Source: Cheilinus undulatus | Lineage: Eukaryota; Chordata; Actinopteri; Labriformes; Labridae | DNA length: 64,000 nt | Assembly (NCBI RefSeq): GCF_018320785.1 | Contig: NC_054877.1 | Coordinates: 32,572,151-32,636,150 of the forward strand | Reading direction: 5' to 3' | In this document: piece after piece, positions 24,890 to 36,900 of the stretch | Layout of the letters: each line of letters begins with the position of its first letter | Position numbering within the stretch: the first letter of the stretch is position 1 | The notes under the pieces: generated by a model | What the model was told of the DNA's origin: nothing | Seen by the model: the letters and a program-made list of their open reading frames with translations, nothing else | Databases searched by the model: none | Made by a program: the position numbers and the translations under genes

Positions 24890-25615
24890 TTACCTCCGTC
24901 AAGGAGGTTATGTGATCAGCAGGGTTTGTTAGTTTGTTAGTATGTTTGTTTGTTACAACATAACTCAAAAAGTCATGGACGGATTTTGATGAAACCTACA
25001 GGAAATGTCAGAAATATCAGGCATAAGGAAGAACTGATTAGATTTTGAGAGGGATCCGGATCACTATCTGGATCCAGGAATTTTTTAAAGGATTCTGTAC
25101 TATTGGGAGATAGGGCTAATGGCAGAGCTCTGCTCTGTTACCACTTTACACATGGTGGACATGAGTAACTTCAATCCCAGCAGCATTTGTGGGTGTGTTT
25201 CTATTTAAAGTTCTGGGGTTTATAGAGTTTGAAAGACGCACGCCCGGTCGAGGAGATGAGTCAGAACGTGACAGAGAAAAAGACAGCAAATTGTTGTGAG
25301 AATACTCACAATGCTGGGAGGAATAGAGGAATATTCACCCTCTGCCACGACTTCCAGTCGTCCAGTGAGACCATGGGTGAGACTGTCAGTGCATCTGTTG
25401 GCACTGGCAGGCAATGCTTCCACCATGACGGTCCACCTGTAGTGAAGCCAATGCTTTACCTAACCATGATTCCAGCCGACCAGGGTGGGAATCATTGGTG
25501 AATACCGTGGTGGGGGGCACATGGGGACGGATCCATGAATTTTTTAAAGGATTCCTCACTATTGGGGTATAGGGCTAATGGCAAAGGTCTACGCCCTCCG
25601 AGTGCTTTTCAAGTT
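24890..25615 (+). mobile_element. CCTCC/GGAGG repeat, copy B
   Basis: Same order as copy A at 14.7 kb: acctccgtcaaggaggt hairpin, aactcaaaaagtcatggac, ggatccaggaattttttaaa, the 450-bp insert with gaatactcacaatgctggg, a second ggatccatgaattttttaaa, and the end ctccgagtgcttttcaag. The two copies match closely along almost their whole length, so they are the same subfamily. Confidence 0.65.
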
Positions 25616-27734
25616 TGATTTTATTTTCAAGTTTTAGCATGATTTTCCTGACAGAGGCAGCGTGTCACAGTAGAGGTAGAGCTGAGATCTATAGCCAAAC
25701 TGTCTTGTCAGTGCCACAAATAGAAATGCTCCACTGGTGTCCTTTAGTATTAGGATTAGTATAAAGTTGTTCCAATTTGGAATTTATAAATACATAATAT
25801 GATATAATGATATATATTTGAAATAGATCATTCTTACCAGAGAAGTGAACAGTGTTACTATGGCACTTATCATTTGGGTGCTACTGCACAGTTTTAAGTG
25901 TCTGACAGTGAACATGCTGACTCAGTGGATGGTTTATTGGTGTTCTTATTATCACCTGTGCTTCTACTGCCATGACAGATTAAAGATGGACAAATTTGTA
26001 AACACATCAAAGTATAATTCGTTCATATGTGTACAGATGTTAGACGATAACTCTGAGCCTTTTAATTAGTTCTTTATATGTGAATAGTTTCATTGTTAAA
26101 TATCTTCTCTCTGCTTGTGTCATGAGTTCATTTAAAGAGTTGCTTTCCAAACACTGCTGAGGCAGTGCTCTGTGCCAGCTAAAACTGATGAGATGTCTTT
26201 TGTTTGATTCTTATATCCCTTTTTCTCCATCTCTTATTGAACTCTCTCTAAGCTTTCCATTCACTCTGCATGTGCACTCAGTCTTATAACTTAAGAATCT
26301 TTTGTTAATGTGTTTTCTTTTGGCAGTCGTAAAGTTAAGGATTTAAAACTGTTAATGATGTTTGGCTGAGCTGGCCTCTCTCAGCTCATATGATCCTCTT
26401 TTCTCTTAGGGTGTTAAAGCAGTTTGGTAACACAGCCAGTCCAACCAGTGAGATTAAGTTGCTGCATTGAAGACAACTCTCTGAAAGATAAACTCTCACG
26501 GACAGGTTCAGCCCATGATTGGATTGACGTAATTTAGAAAATTCCCGGAGTTATTGTCTTTACTGCGTAAAATAAAGCAACTTCTGTGAAATCTCTTTTT
26601 TCCCATAATACTGCACTTCATAAAGTAGGACATAATTTTCTCCCTCTCAGAGAAACATCTGCATGAGCTGACTTTCTGTATGCAGAGGGCAACAGCAGAG
26701 ACAGAAGTCAATTCTGAAGTGCATTAAACTGCAGTACCTGGAGTGGCCACATGAGGCTGATCCTAAAAGTGAGACAACGCCAATAAGGTGTCATTTTAAG
26801 ATTTTAACTGGAGAGCAGTCTGAGTTATATTAAAATTTAAAGCTCAACAGAATAAGGAGTGTTGTTGCTTTGAGTGATAGCTGCCCGTTAAACAAGCTGG
26901 GCAAAGACAGACAGTAACAGATAAAGATAATCAAATCATTATTTAAAAATGTAATGGATTGCTGAGGGAAGAAAAAGTGAATCAAAACAAACATAAAAAA
27001 ATCAAGTGAACAGACAAAACAGTGCTTAAAGTGTTAAATGAGTGAGGACTTAGATATATAAGCAGGGGCCAACAGGTGGCAGCAGAGAAATATGTTCATT
27101 ATTTGAGACACAGCATAAGTTAAAAGTTTAAGTTGACTGGGATAAGAGTTGTGGATGCTGATGACCCTTATTATAGCCATCTTATGTTAATATTTGTTTA
27201 CCGAACAAACAAATGCAGATGTAAAAAGGCATATTAATATAACTTCACTCATCTTTTGATATACCTTCCACACATAACATATCAAATTGGGATTTTGTTG
27301 TAGGACCCCCTTGAAGAAAAATGCACCAGCCACCACTGTATATAAGTTCAAGTTTTCTTGACAGTCTTTTCAATTTTTTACACATATTAGATGGGATTTA
27401 TAGTATGTAACAAATTAAAACATATAAATAAAAAGATGAGAACATTATTTTCCAATTTCAAGTATGGATGGATGAAGTGTTTTTTATCATCATCATCACA
27501 TCGCCCTCTGGTTTCTGAAACACTTTCATCAGGCTAGTGACAGGCAAAGTGCTGTGGCCTTAAACATCCTGGCTTTAAACGCAGTCTTATGGATTTAATT
27601 TTTTATTTTCATTGCAAGAACAGATAAATTAACATGCAGTGAAGATGGTTCCGTGACGGTGAAACGAAAGCGCTGGGTCCATCCAAGTCTGTCAGAGGAC
27701 CTCATTTATTTAGGCTATTTGCACAAACAAGTAC
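25616..27734. other. Non-coding sequence, no gene seen
   Basis: AT-rich sequence with no recognisable gene, RNA or repeat of note. The frames at 25845 and 26508 carry no family signature. Confidence 0.5.
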
Positions 27735-28275
27735 TAAAAAGACATTCTGGCTGCAGACCGTTCATCTCTGACGGCCACTTTAACAAAAAGATGTTGAAGA
27801 TGTTAAGATAAATAAGACGGAGACAAAGTTTAGATGTCTTATCCAGTATTAAATTATGTATCAGATAGCTACACTGGCTACATAACTAGCTTTACTACAT
27901 AAGCCAAGGAAGCAAAGTCAGCTTTAGCATCGTGAGCTTAGCAAATGTAGCTAAAGCTAACTTAGCTTCATAGATAACGTAGCTGACATAGCTTGTGAGC
28001 TTAGCTTTCGCTACGTCAGCTACATAGCTTACACAGCTAACAGAGCTATGTAAGCTGCACTTGTGGAGTTAGAATCTTGTCATGGAGGAGGAGATTTTAT
28101 CCTTAATAAACGTTTTGTAATCAGATTTTGCAGTTCACTTTTAACTTTTGGTAACCGTAACCCTAAACACAAGTTGAATCAGATTTTATTGGTAAAGTTT
28201 TAGTTTGTCTTTCTGTTCTGAGATATATGGCGTCTCAGAAGGACAGTCTGTGAGAGTGGGTGTCAGCAATGAAAG
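27735..28275 (+). mobile_element. AGCT-array inverted-repeat element, copy 4
   Basis: The left end is tctggctgcagaccgttcat, then ctctgacggccac. The interior has a short tagctacatagct array, then the conserved tail with accctaaacacaagttg and gagatatatggcgtctc. The right end, cagtctgtgagagtgggtgtcag, is the inner part of the inverted repeat. This is the shortest and most complete-looking copy (about 540 bases). Confidence 0.7.
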
Positions 28276-30958
28276 AAAGTTGTGATTACAAATATTTGTT
28301 ACATGGTTGAAATTCACAGAATGGGCAAAACAAGGTTGATTTATAAGAGAGACAGAGAGAAAGGGAGCTGCAGCTGCTCTTCTGATTGGTCACAAGTGAC
28401 CATCTAAATTGAATCTTTTCACACCATTGAATGACTGTGACAAAGGCAGAAAGGTGAATCGCTGAAAGACTTGGAGTCAATGTGCAAACCTGATCGACAT
28501 AAGATGAGATTGTACTTCTTTTTGAACCTACGGCTACTTTGGACAAAAAAACAACATGCCCTTGTTCTTGTTCTCCAAACGAGGTTAGCAATCAAGCATG
28601 AAAATGAACACTTTTGTAAGATACCCCTTCAGTTTACATCATTCACTTATCGGCCTGTTCCAACCAGATGGGGGGGGGGGGGTCTGATATGGTTTTGAGA
28701 GGGCCAGTTAAGGAGGTGTTTGACAGGAGGCCTTTCTAAATCCCACACTCATCCATCATAAGTGGCGTTTGTGCACTCTGAAGGCCTCGTAATAGCCTTT
28801 TGCATTTTCACACCATGCTGTGCCTCCTGGATTTGATCTGAGAATGAAGAAAAAGGTGAAAAGACACACATACACCATGTTTCATTCATTTACTCTTTTT
28901 TTCCTTTTCCCCCAACTCCTCATCATCATCCCGCCTTCCTCTGCTCCTTCAAGGCTGCTTCTCATCTCTTCCCCTCCACATTTTGGGAAAATCACTCTCT
29001 GAATTGGAAAAGGGACCCCGGGGCCACAGTCACATGCGGGGTCCGTGTTTTTTTTTTTTTTCCTCTTCTTGGGATAATTGACTCTCTTTGCCTGGTAATT
29101 CATCGCTTGCATATGCCAGCTAATTCATCAGAAGAAGAAGAAGCTGGTGACCTCACAACCTTGTGCACCCCCCCACGCCCTAACACTGTGCTACAACACG
29201 TATACGCACTTACACAAAAACACACACATACTGAGGAGCCCCAGAAGAGCCAGGAGCCGGGAATGAGAGGAGGGAGCAAGCGGCGAGTTAGCGGATGAAA
29301 AAGCTGAGATGATAGATGGGCTGTATTGTGGCATTATGAATGAATTATACCTCCCAAATACCTTGAGCAGTGCAGACTGTCAGCCTGTATCTATACTAAT
29401 CTGGGAGAAAATATAGCCGTTTCCACATTAAAGGGGGCCACAAAAGAACACGCCACAGAATTAATTGAGCAATCAGGCCATTAGAGAGAAACATCATAGT
29501 GAGCCTGCTTCCTGATGTAGCAACATTTATCACTGCTGACCACCAATCTGCCTCTGTTTTCTCCCTCTCTCTCTTCTCTAATGTGGCCCCATCTTCAAAC
29601 AGATTAGGATTATTGTGACAAGACAAAGGTATCTTTTGTCTTTTTCCATGCCGGTGTCAGCGCCTGCTGCATTTATCACGCTTGTCACACAGTCTTAAGG
29701 CTTTCAGCTCACACACCTCGGCCCATTTTTCTTCCAGCGGCGGCTCCGTGTTAAATTTGCAAAGAAAAAGTACATTATAGGAGAATGTCGGCTGATAAAT
29801 TGTGCGCCTGTCAGATACTCAAGGTTTTTTTTTTTTACTTCTGTGGAGTTCAGGTTTGTGTTTATCAGGTGGATCTTTAGGAGATGTGACTCAGATTTTT
29901 CTTCCTCAGAGGAATTTAAAATGCACTTTAAGAAGACATTAAGATTGTAGATGTTTGGTTAAATTCCAAATATGGATGAAAGGACAAGAGAGGGAGAATA
30001 CATTGGAAGCAAACAGAGTGCAACTCATTTTTTTGAACTTTTTTTGAACAAATGCAACAGAATTTAATGAAGCACAGGTCTGCATGGTGATTCCCTGAGA
30101 TTTTTTTAACTACTACTATTGTATGGAGAAAGAAAAAGAAAGAATAATACATATTTGAAATTTGTCACCTTGTTATTCATCTAATTATTAAAGAAATATT
30201 TGCATTTTAAACCAGTTCTTAAGATTAAATATTGTGGTTTACTGTACCGATCACTACCAAATGTTGACTTAGAGACGTAGATCAGTGGTTCTCCACTGGT
30301 CTATCCTCACCTCCTTAAAGAGAAATCAAGGCCCACATTTTTCACATTGTATTAAATGAACATTTTTGCAGCTTAGACCTAAGATGCAAATAAACAAATG
30401 TATTAACATAAAAACAGGACCAAATAAACATGTTCAAAATGTGTCCGCAGGAGCCATGAAAGGAAACATATGCATACATTTTGTTTCACTCTGTTTCCTG
30501 TGACAAAACATTTATTTTGGTTGTTTTTTTAGGGACTTTAAGCAATTAACTTTTAATCAAGAAAATTAAGCTTGCTAATCCCAAGATGACATTGTGAATA
30601 AGTCAAAATCTCAAGAAAACATCCAAAATGTATTTGTCTTCAAAGCAAAATAGGGTAAAATAAAAATGCATATCTTTAAATTTTAATTGATTAATTCATT
30701 TATTTAATCTTTTTAACCCGATAAAGACCCACTGAGATCGAGATCTCTTTAACAGGGGTGACCTGGCCAAGAGGTCAGCAGAACATGTCATACATAATAC
30801 ACACGTGGCAAAATTGTCCATTAAAGAAAGAAAAAGGCACAATGGTCACTCAAAAAACTTGAACCCTGCAAAAGTACTAATAAATAAAAATGTACAGAAA
30901 ATTGACTAATGAAAATCAGACATTACTTTTAAATTGTGGTTCAACAGAATCAATTAAA
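28276..30958. other. Non-coding sequence with a possible conserved element
   Basis: No gene is seen. A run of 13 G lies near 28670. The segment 29300-29760 is non-repetitive, with homeodomain-like cores (gaattaattgagc, ggccattagag), and is a candidate regulatory block. A hAT-terminus-like atcagtggttctccactgg lies at 30282. Confidence 0.45.
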
Positions 30959-30959
30959 A

Positions 30960-32184
30960 AAACTGGCCTGGACAAAAGTGATGGTACCCTTAACTTAATG
31001 TTTTATTGAACAAACTTTTGAGGCAGTCACTGCAATTGTGATTTCTGTAAACTCTGAGTGAGAGGTCTGCACCTGTAGACAGGTATTTTAGCCCACTCCT
31101 CATGAGGGAGCTGCTCCAGCTGTCTCAGATTTGAAGGATGCCTTTTTCAGGCTGCATGTTTCACCTCCTTCCATGGATGTTCAATAGGATTTAGATCAGG
31201 GCTCATAGAAGACCACTTCAGAATAGTCCAGATGTTGTTCTTAGCCATTCTTGACTGTTTTTAACTGTGTTTTTGGTCATTATCCTGTTGGAGGACTCAT
31301 GACCTGTGACTCAGACCAAGTTTTCTGATACTTCAGAACATTTTACTCCGGAATGACTTGATAGTCTTGCGATTTCATGTACTCTGCACACATTCAAGAC
31401 ACTCTGTGCCAGCTGCAGCAAAGCAGCCCCAGAAGATAGCCTCCTCCATGTTTAATGGTTGGTACAGTCTTCTTGTCTTTGGTACTTCATGTTTGTATCT
31501 GTGAACATGGAGCTGATGTGACTTTCCAAAAAGCTCCAGGTTTGTCTTATCTTTCCAAAGGACATCCTCCCAGAAGCTTTGTGGTTTGTCAGTATGCTTT
31601 TCGGCTTATTCAGTCTCGCTTTTTTATGATTAGCTTTCAACAGTGGGGTCTTCCTCGGTCGTCTTCCATTAAGTCCACTTTGGCTCAAACAACCAAACAT
31701 GGTGTGTTCTAACTGCTCTAACTTGGAGTTCACCTCTAATCTCTTTGGAAGTTATTCTGGACTCTTTGGTTACCATTTGTATTATCCATATCTTCAATTT
31801 GTCATCAATTTTCCTCTTGTGGCCACGTCCAGGTAGGTTGGCTACATTGCCTTGGACCTTAGACCTCTGAATAATAAGTGCAACTGTAGTCACAGGACCA
31901 TCAAGCTGCTTTTAGATGGTCTTATCATGCTTGTCTATAATGTTCTTTCTAATGACCTGGGACAACTGTCTCCTTAGCTTTCTGTAGTCCATGTTCAGAG
32001 TGGTACACATCATGATACCAAACAGCACAGTACTTTTCACCCTTTAAACATGCAGACTGACTGATTACATGTTTGAAGACACTTGTGATTCTAATAACAG
32101 GACTTACCTTAGTCTTGCATGTCTCTATGGTCAAATAATTTTCAGCCTTTTTAGGCGTACCATCAGTTTTGTCCAGGCCAGTTT
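30960..32184 (-). mobile_element. Tc1-like transposon, near full length, degenerate
   Basis: Terminal inverted repeats at 30960-30990 and 32153-32184 share the core ggcctggacaaaa / ttttgtccaggcc and ggtacc/cgtacc. On the minus strand the transposase reads, in order, VANLPGRGHKRKIDD, VTKESRITSKEI, GRRPRKTPLLKANHKKARL and RMSFGKIRQTWSF. That is the Tc1 helix-turn-helix followed by the start of the DDE domain. Stops and frame changes make it inactive. Length is about 1.2 kb. Confidence 0.85.
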
Positions 32185-32216
32185 CATTACTTGTTTTTTT
32201 TTAATTATTCTGTTGA

Positions 32217-32393
32217 GGGGCATGAAGATGGTGGAGCGGTTTAAGGCGTTACCCATGTAACGGCGAGGGTTCAAATCTGGCCTGTGGCCCTTTACTGCAT
32301 GTCTCTCTCCACTCTCCTCCCTGTTTCTGAGTCTATCCACTGTTCTTCCTCTATCTAATAAAGGCATGAAAAGGCCCAAAAATAAATCACTAA
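32217..32393 (+). mobile_element. tRNA-derived SINE with perfect 14-bp target-site duplication
   Basis: The B-box-like gagggttcaaatctgg follows a degenerate A box (tggtggagcggtttaaggcg). A CT-rich body ends in aataaaggcatgaaaaggcc plus an A-rich tail. AATTATTCTGTTGA flanks it exactly at 32203-32216 and 32394-32407. It inserted just outside the right end of the Tc1 element. Confidence 0.9.
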
Positions 32394-32407
32394 AATTATT
32401 CTGTTGA

Positions 32408-33809
32408 ACCAATATTCAAAAGAATAAGATTTGCAATAGTTAATTTTCAGTACATTTTTATTTATTATTTCTTTGGTCAGTTTAGTTATTTCAGTGACCA
32501 CTGTGGGTTTTTCTTTCTTTCTTTAATGTATTGGGAGCCAACAATTTTGTCCAGGTGTGAAAATAATATTTGTTCAAGAGACAGACAAAACAAAAAACAA
32601 TTTGAAGAATGCAAGGCTAATTCACAATTATAGTGAAGGAAATTGAGGTAAGAATAACAATTTAAAAGCACAGGCACCTAACTCAGTCCTAACATGAGGA
32701 ACAAGCGGATTTAAAATGTCACTAGAACACAAGCAAGAGAGAAAACTAAGCCAAGAAGAGCATTGTAGATCAGAGTCAGACAGTGAGTAAAACTGTGAAC
32801 ACTCAAAGAAGGCTGATTGCATTTTTTAAGATTTTCTAAGCAGTTAAAAAAAAGTTAAAAACTGCTAAAAGTAGAACTATTTCTTGATTGTGCCGATGGT
32901 GGTGGTATTATTGCACCAGGAGTTTAATCATTCAAGCACTTGAAAGTATTCTGATGTTTTAAGAACGCTACACGAGCACATTAAGGGCAAGATGCCAACA
33001 ATAAGTGTTCTGATTTCTCTTCTTCAGTGTTTCTGCACATTGCAAGTTGCAGATGGGTGCACATTGAGAAGGATTATACTAATTTAAGGTAACTAAGATG
33101 TTACACAATTTATTCAAACATTTTTTTTTCAGTGAGCCTTTAGAATCAGCCTGACTTTTTAACTTCATGGCCTTTTCACAGAAAGTTTAGTATCAATAAA
33201 CATAGTTAATTAACCCTGAAAATATCTTCTTTTAAAATCAAAATACTAAAACTTACAGATAAAATCTCTGTAAAAGAGATATGAGTTGATAGTGTTGATA
33301 AGCCGTTGCCGGGATGGTTGCTTGCAGTCTCTAATATCAGACATCTGTCGCCCCCTGCTGGTCTCATCAGAGAGATGAAAGAGGTCAGCTCAGACTGAAG
33401 AGGAGTCCTTGAAATCGGGGATTTTATTACACGAAATCAAAATTTAAAATAATATCAACTCCTCATATAAACACACAAACATTGTTCCTTTACTGGTTTT
33501 AAAGAGGTGATTAATCCCTGTTAATTTCACAGATCAACAACTAACATTGAAATCTGCTGAATTTTCACTCAGTACTGAAAATAAAACGCTTTTGTAAAGT
33601 GAATTCTGTGTTTCTGTACTAAAGGGGGAAAAATAAAGTTTAAAAAAAAGTAAAGTAAAAGTAAAGTAAATACAGTTCACCATGAATAATAATATATATA
33701 CCTGATATTAAAACTGATTCATTACCAGCATTGGCAGTAATACACTGTAATAAATGGTCATTTAAAGTAATGAAACAAACATCAGAAATATTTAAAATTA
33801 ATTCTTATA
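32408..33809. other. Non-coding sequence downstream of the SLC6 gene
   Basis: No gene is seen. A CTCF-like core lies at 33349-33361 and is listed separately. The AT-rich part from 33420 on may include SLC6 3' untranslated sequence on the minus strand. Confidence 0.45.
33349..33361 (-). promoter_or_regulatory. CTCF-like binding core
   Basis: On the minus strand it reads CCAGCAGGGGGCG, which fits the CTCF core consensus CCASYAGRKGGCR completely. It sits between the 33-kb gene-poor region and the 3' end of the SLC6 gene, so it could mark a domain border. Chance matches are possible. Confidence 0.45.
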
Positions 33810-33815
33810 TTTATT
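33810..33815 (-). terminator. Possible polyadenylation signal of the SLC6 gene
   Basis: AATAAA on the minus strand, about 150 bases beyond the stop codon of the SLC6 gene. The area is AT-rich and has other A-rich hexamers, so the choice of signal is tentative. Confidence 0.35.
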
Positions 33816-33961
33816 CTTAAAGGTGACACTTGAGTAGAAACATCCATGAGTTCTATATATATTTTTATCAGACAAGTATAAATGTTCCAAAATATGATAA
33901 ATATAAAATATATTTGAATTTCCTATTAGCTCTCAGGGACCAGAGAGGAATCTTTTTGTTT

Positions 33962-36900
33962 TTAAACACTATTAGAAATAAAAAGTTTCTCAGTCGGGTT
34001 TAAAACACACACTTCATGATCTTTGGAAGAGTTTAAGTTCATCTTGAGTTTTGATCTGAGCAGATCATCTGCTGGAGTCATCGCTGCTTTAAGCCTCTGT
34101 GAGGAAAGAGGAAAAAGAAAATACAGTTTGTTGAATATTCTAACATGTATGTGATGATGTTTATGGTATCGGTACCTGTCTCAGAGTTCCTGGAGTGGTG
34201 GCGAGTTTGAAGAGGATCCACAGTGGAGCCATGAGGACTGAAGTCAGAGCGAGGAAAAGGCCGAGAGCGTAACCCCACCAGGGGTACTCGTAGGTGTTGT
34301 TGTATTTCAGAGGAGTGAATTTAACCACAGAGAAGAGCAGTATGCCCTGTGAAAACACAGCACTGTTAGAAAAAAAATACACATAATAATAAAAAATAGT
34401 GGGTAAAAACTGTGACAGTCACAGTCTACAATATCTTCATAAATTTTTTCAGTGTATGGGGTACCGAAAAAAATCAACTGTAGCATCATGCTGCGACATA
34501 ACAAATCTGAAAAAAGTGAGGGGGGTCAGAATAGTTTCTGAGTGCAATGCCCATGGCACTACTTCTCAGCACAAACAAGACGACAACTGATATCAACAGC
34601 CAACATTACAGATGAGAAAGAACAGCAAAGAGAGCACAAGAGAAAGTGAAGAGAAGGATCCCACTAGACTCTACCTAGTGTTGCTCTACCTCCCCCTACT
34701 CCCCTGTTTTCATCAGAGCAAAGAAAAGATACTTTTTAAAGAAACAGGTGATTCAATTAGATACTTACTGTAGATACACAGGGTGTGATGAACCTCCAAC
34801 AGTATTTCATGTAAGGTGAAGGACGATAACCAATCATGTCTTTAATGTTGCTGTAGTAATTATCAGCACCTTATAGGATAAGGTAAAAATCGCTTAAAGG
34901 TCAGGTGTATGAGTCAAAGCTATCTTGATGCAAAGGTTTAGATATCACAAGGCGAAATTGTAAATATAACTCACCATACGCCCATCCAACACAAACAGAC
35001 TCCAAAATGGCAAAACTCATCAGTGGGATTCCACTGCAGGCGTAATAGTCAAAGAGCTGGAACACATACAGTCCTCCCTGATGGAAAACAAAGAGGTCAA
35101 GAGAGGCAGATAGATGAACACACAGACAGGACAACCTTATATATTTTCAATGAAGAAGGCGTTACTCTGTTTGTTTTTCAAACTGAAATCCATGCTGATC
35201 CAACAAAGTTGAAGATAAGAAATAAGAGAAACAGAGGGATAAACTAAACACGTGCAACATTTGTTTCAGTGAATCTGGAATGACAGGGGAACACGAGCCC
35301 ACCCACCTCAGTGACCATAGAGAGCCCGATGAGGAAGGACACAACACAGATGAGCAACAGGAGAAGTTTACGGCGATGGCCAACGTAAAAGAAGGATGGA
35401 TACATGTCTGACACAGATGTGACCAGGCCCTCCAGGTAGACGAACTGTGGAAGAGAAGAAAAAGATATTTTACACATGAAGATTAATGGATTTACAGTGC
35501 TCAGCTACAGTGGCTCAAATTAAAGAGACACTTCAGAGTGCTGGCTCGTTCGTGAACAGCTCATCATTACTCAGTGACTCAGCCCATTTTCGGTCTTTTT
35601 TTTTTGGTTGGAAGTACATCACTGTTTTAATTTAAAGTATTTTTGAGACAAAGTGAGGACTTCCGCATTCATTCCTAATGGCATTCCCACTTCCTGACCA
35701 ACCTATTGCAAACAACCTCTAGTGCAAGGCTGTTCAATTAAGTTCAAATGAGTGCCAGTTCCTAAGCAAGGTTCCTAAAGAAGGGCCAGAGAGATGTTGC
35801 ACAACATGCCAACCGATGCCACTGCTAGTGATACTTAGCAAGAATATGGGCACAGTTGTTGAAATGTGTGCACCGAGACAGCGGAGGAGAGCAGCACATG
35901 TTTTAGGCAGGAATGAGAAGATCTGAATAAACTTGGGCACCCACGGACAAATAAATCAGGAAATCAATGTGACCACTCATTGTAGAAATATAACACATAT
36001 GTGTTGTTTACAAAATTTGTGGGTCATTTTTTAAGTGTTAGTTGTCTACTTGAAGGGCCACTAAAAATGACCTCAGGGGCCTGATCTGTAATAGCCTGGC
36101 TCTAGTGGCAGTTTTATCAGAATTTAGCCACATTTCTTAATTAGATAAGAGCAATGAGCCACTCTGGAAGCTTCTCTTAGAAGAGAGGATGTTGTTGCAC
36201 TTCTCCCGTCTGGCCTCAGCAGGAGTTTAATTCATCACCAAACTCCACCTTTCAAAAACAATGTCAACGGCAGCCTTTCAAGCTCAGGTTACCAGAGCTG
36301 CGCATGCCTACTTCCTTTTGTCTTGTTGCTCTGACTGGACATATGAAGCACGTTTGAGCCACTGAGTGACACATAAACAAGCTTAGGGAAACACTGTCCC
36401 ATTAGTGTGAGCTCACAGCTGAGAACAACAAACCCAAAGGTAGTTTGATTTCACTCCCTTTTTATGCAGTCATACTACATTTTATATTTACATAGGGTTG
36501 ATATGATTTTTCTATTTTAATTAGCAGTTTGTTGCATGTTAGACTTAAAAGAGTAAAACAGAAACGTTACCTCACTGTCTAGCCCAAGAAAGATGATCAT
36601 AAAGAAGAAGAAGGCGGCCCAAACTTGAGGTAAAGGCATCATGGCTACAGCCCGAGGATATGCAATAAAAGCCAGGCCAGGACCTTTAAGACGATCAGAA
36701 CACTATTATGGTCAATACACTACATTACATTTTCTTATCACAAAGTAATACAGTTTACACTATCAGTGGTAGTCAGTCACACAGTATTGGACCTGATTCA
36801 GCCACTGTTGAGATGTCGACACCCAGCTCATATGACATGAAGCCCAGGACGGAGAAGATTGCAAAGCCAGCAACAAAGCTGGTTGCACTGTTCAGCAGGC

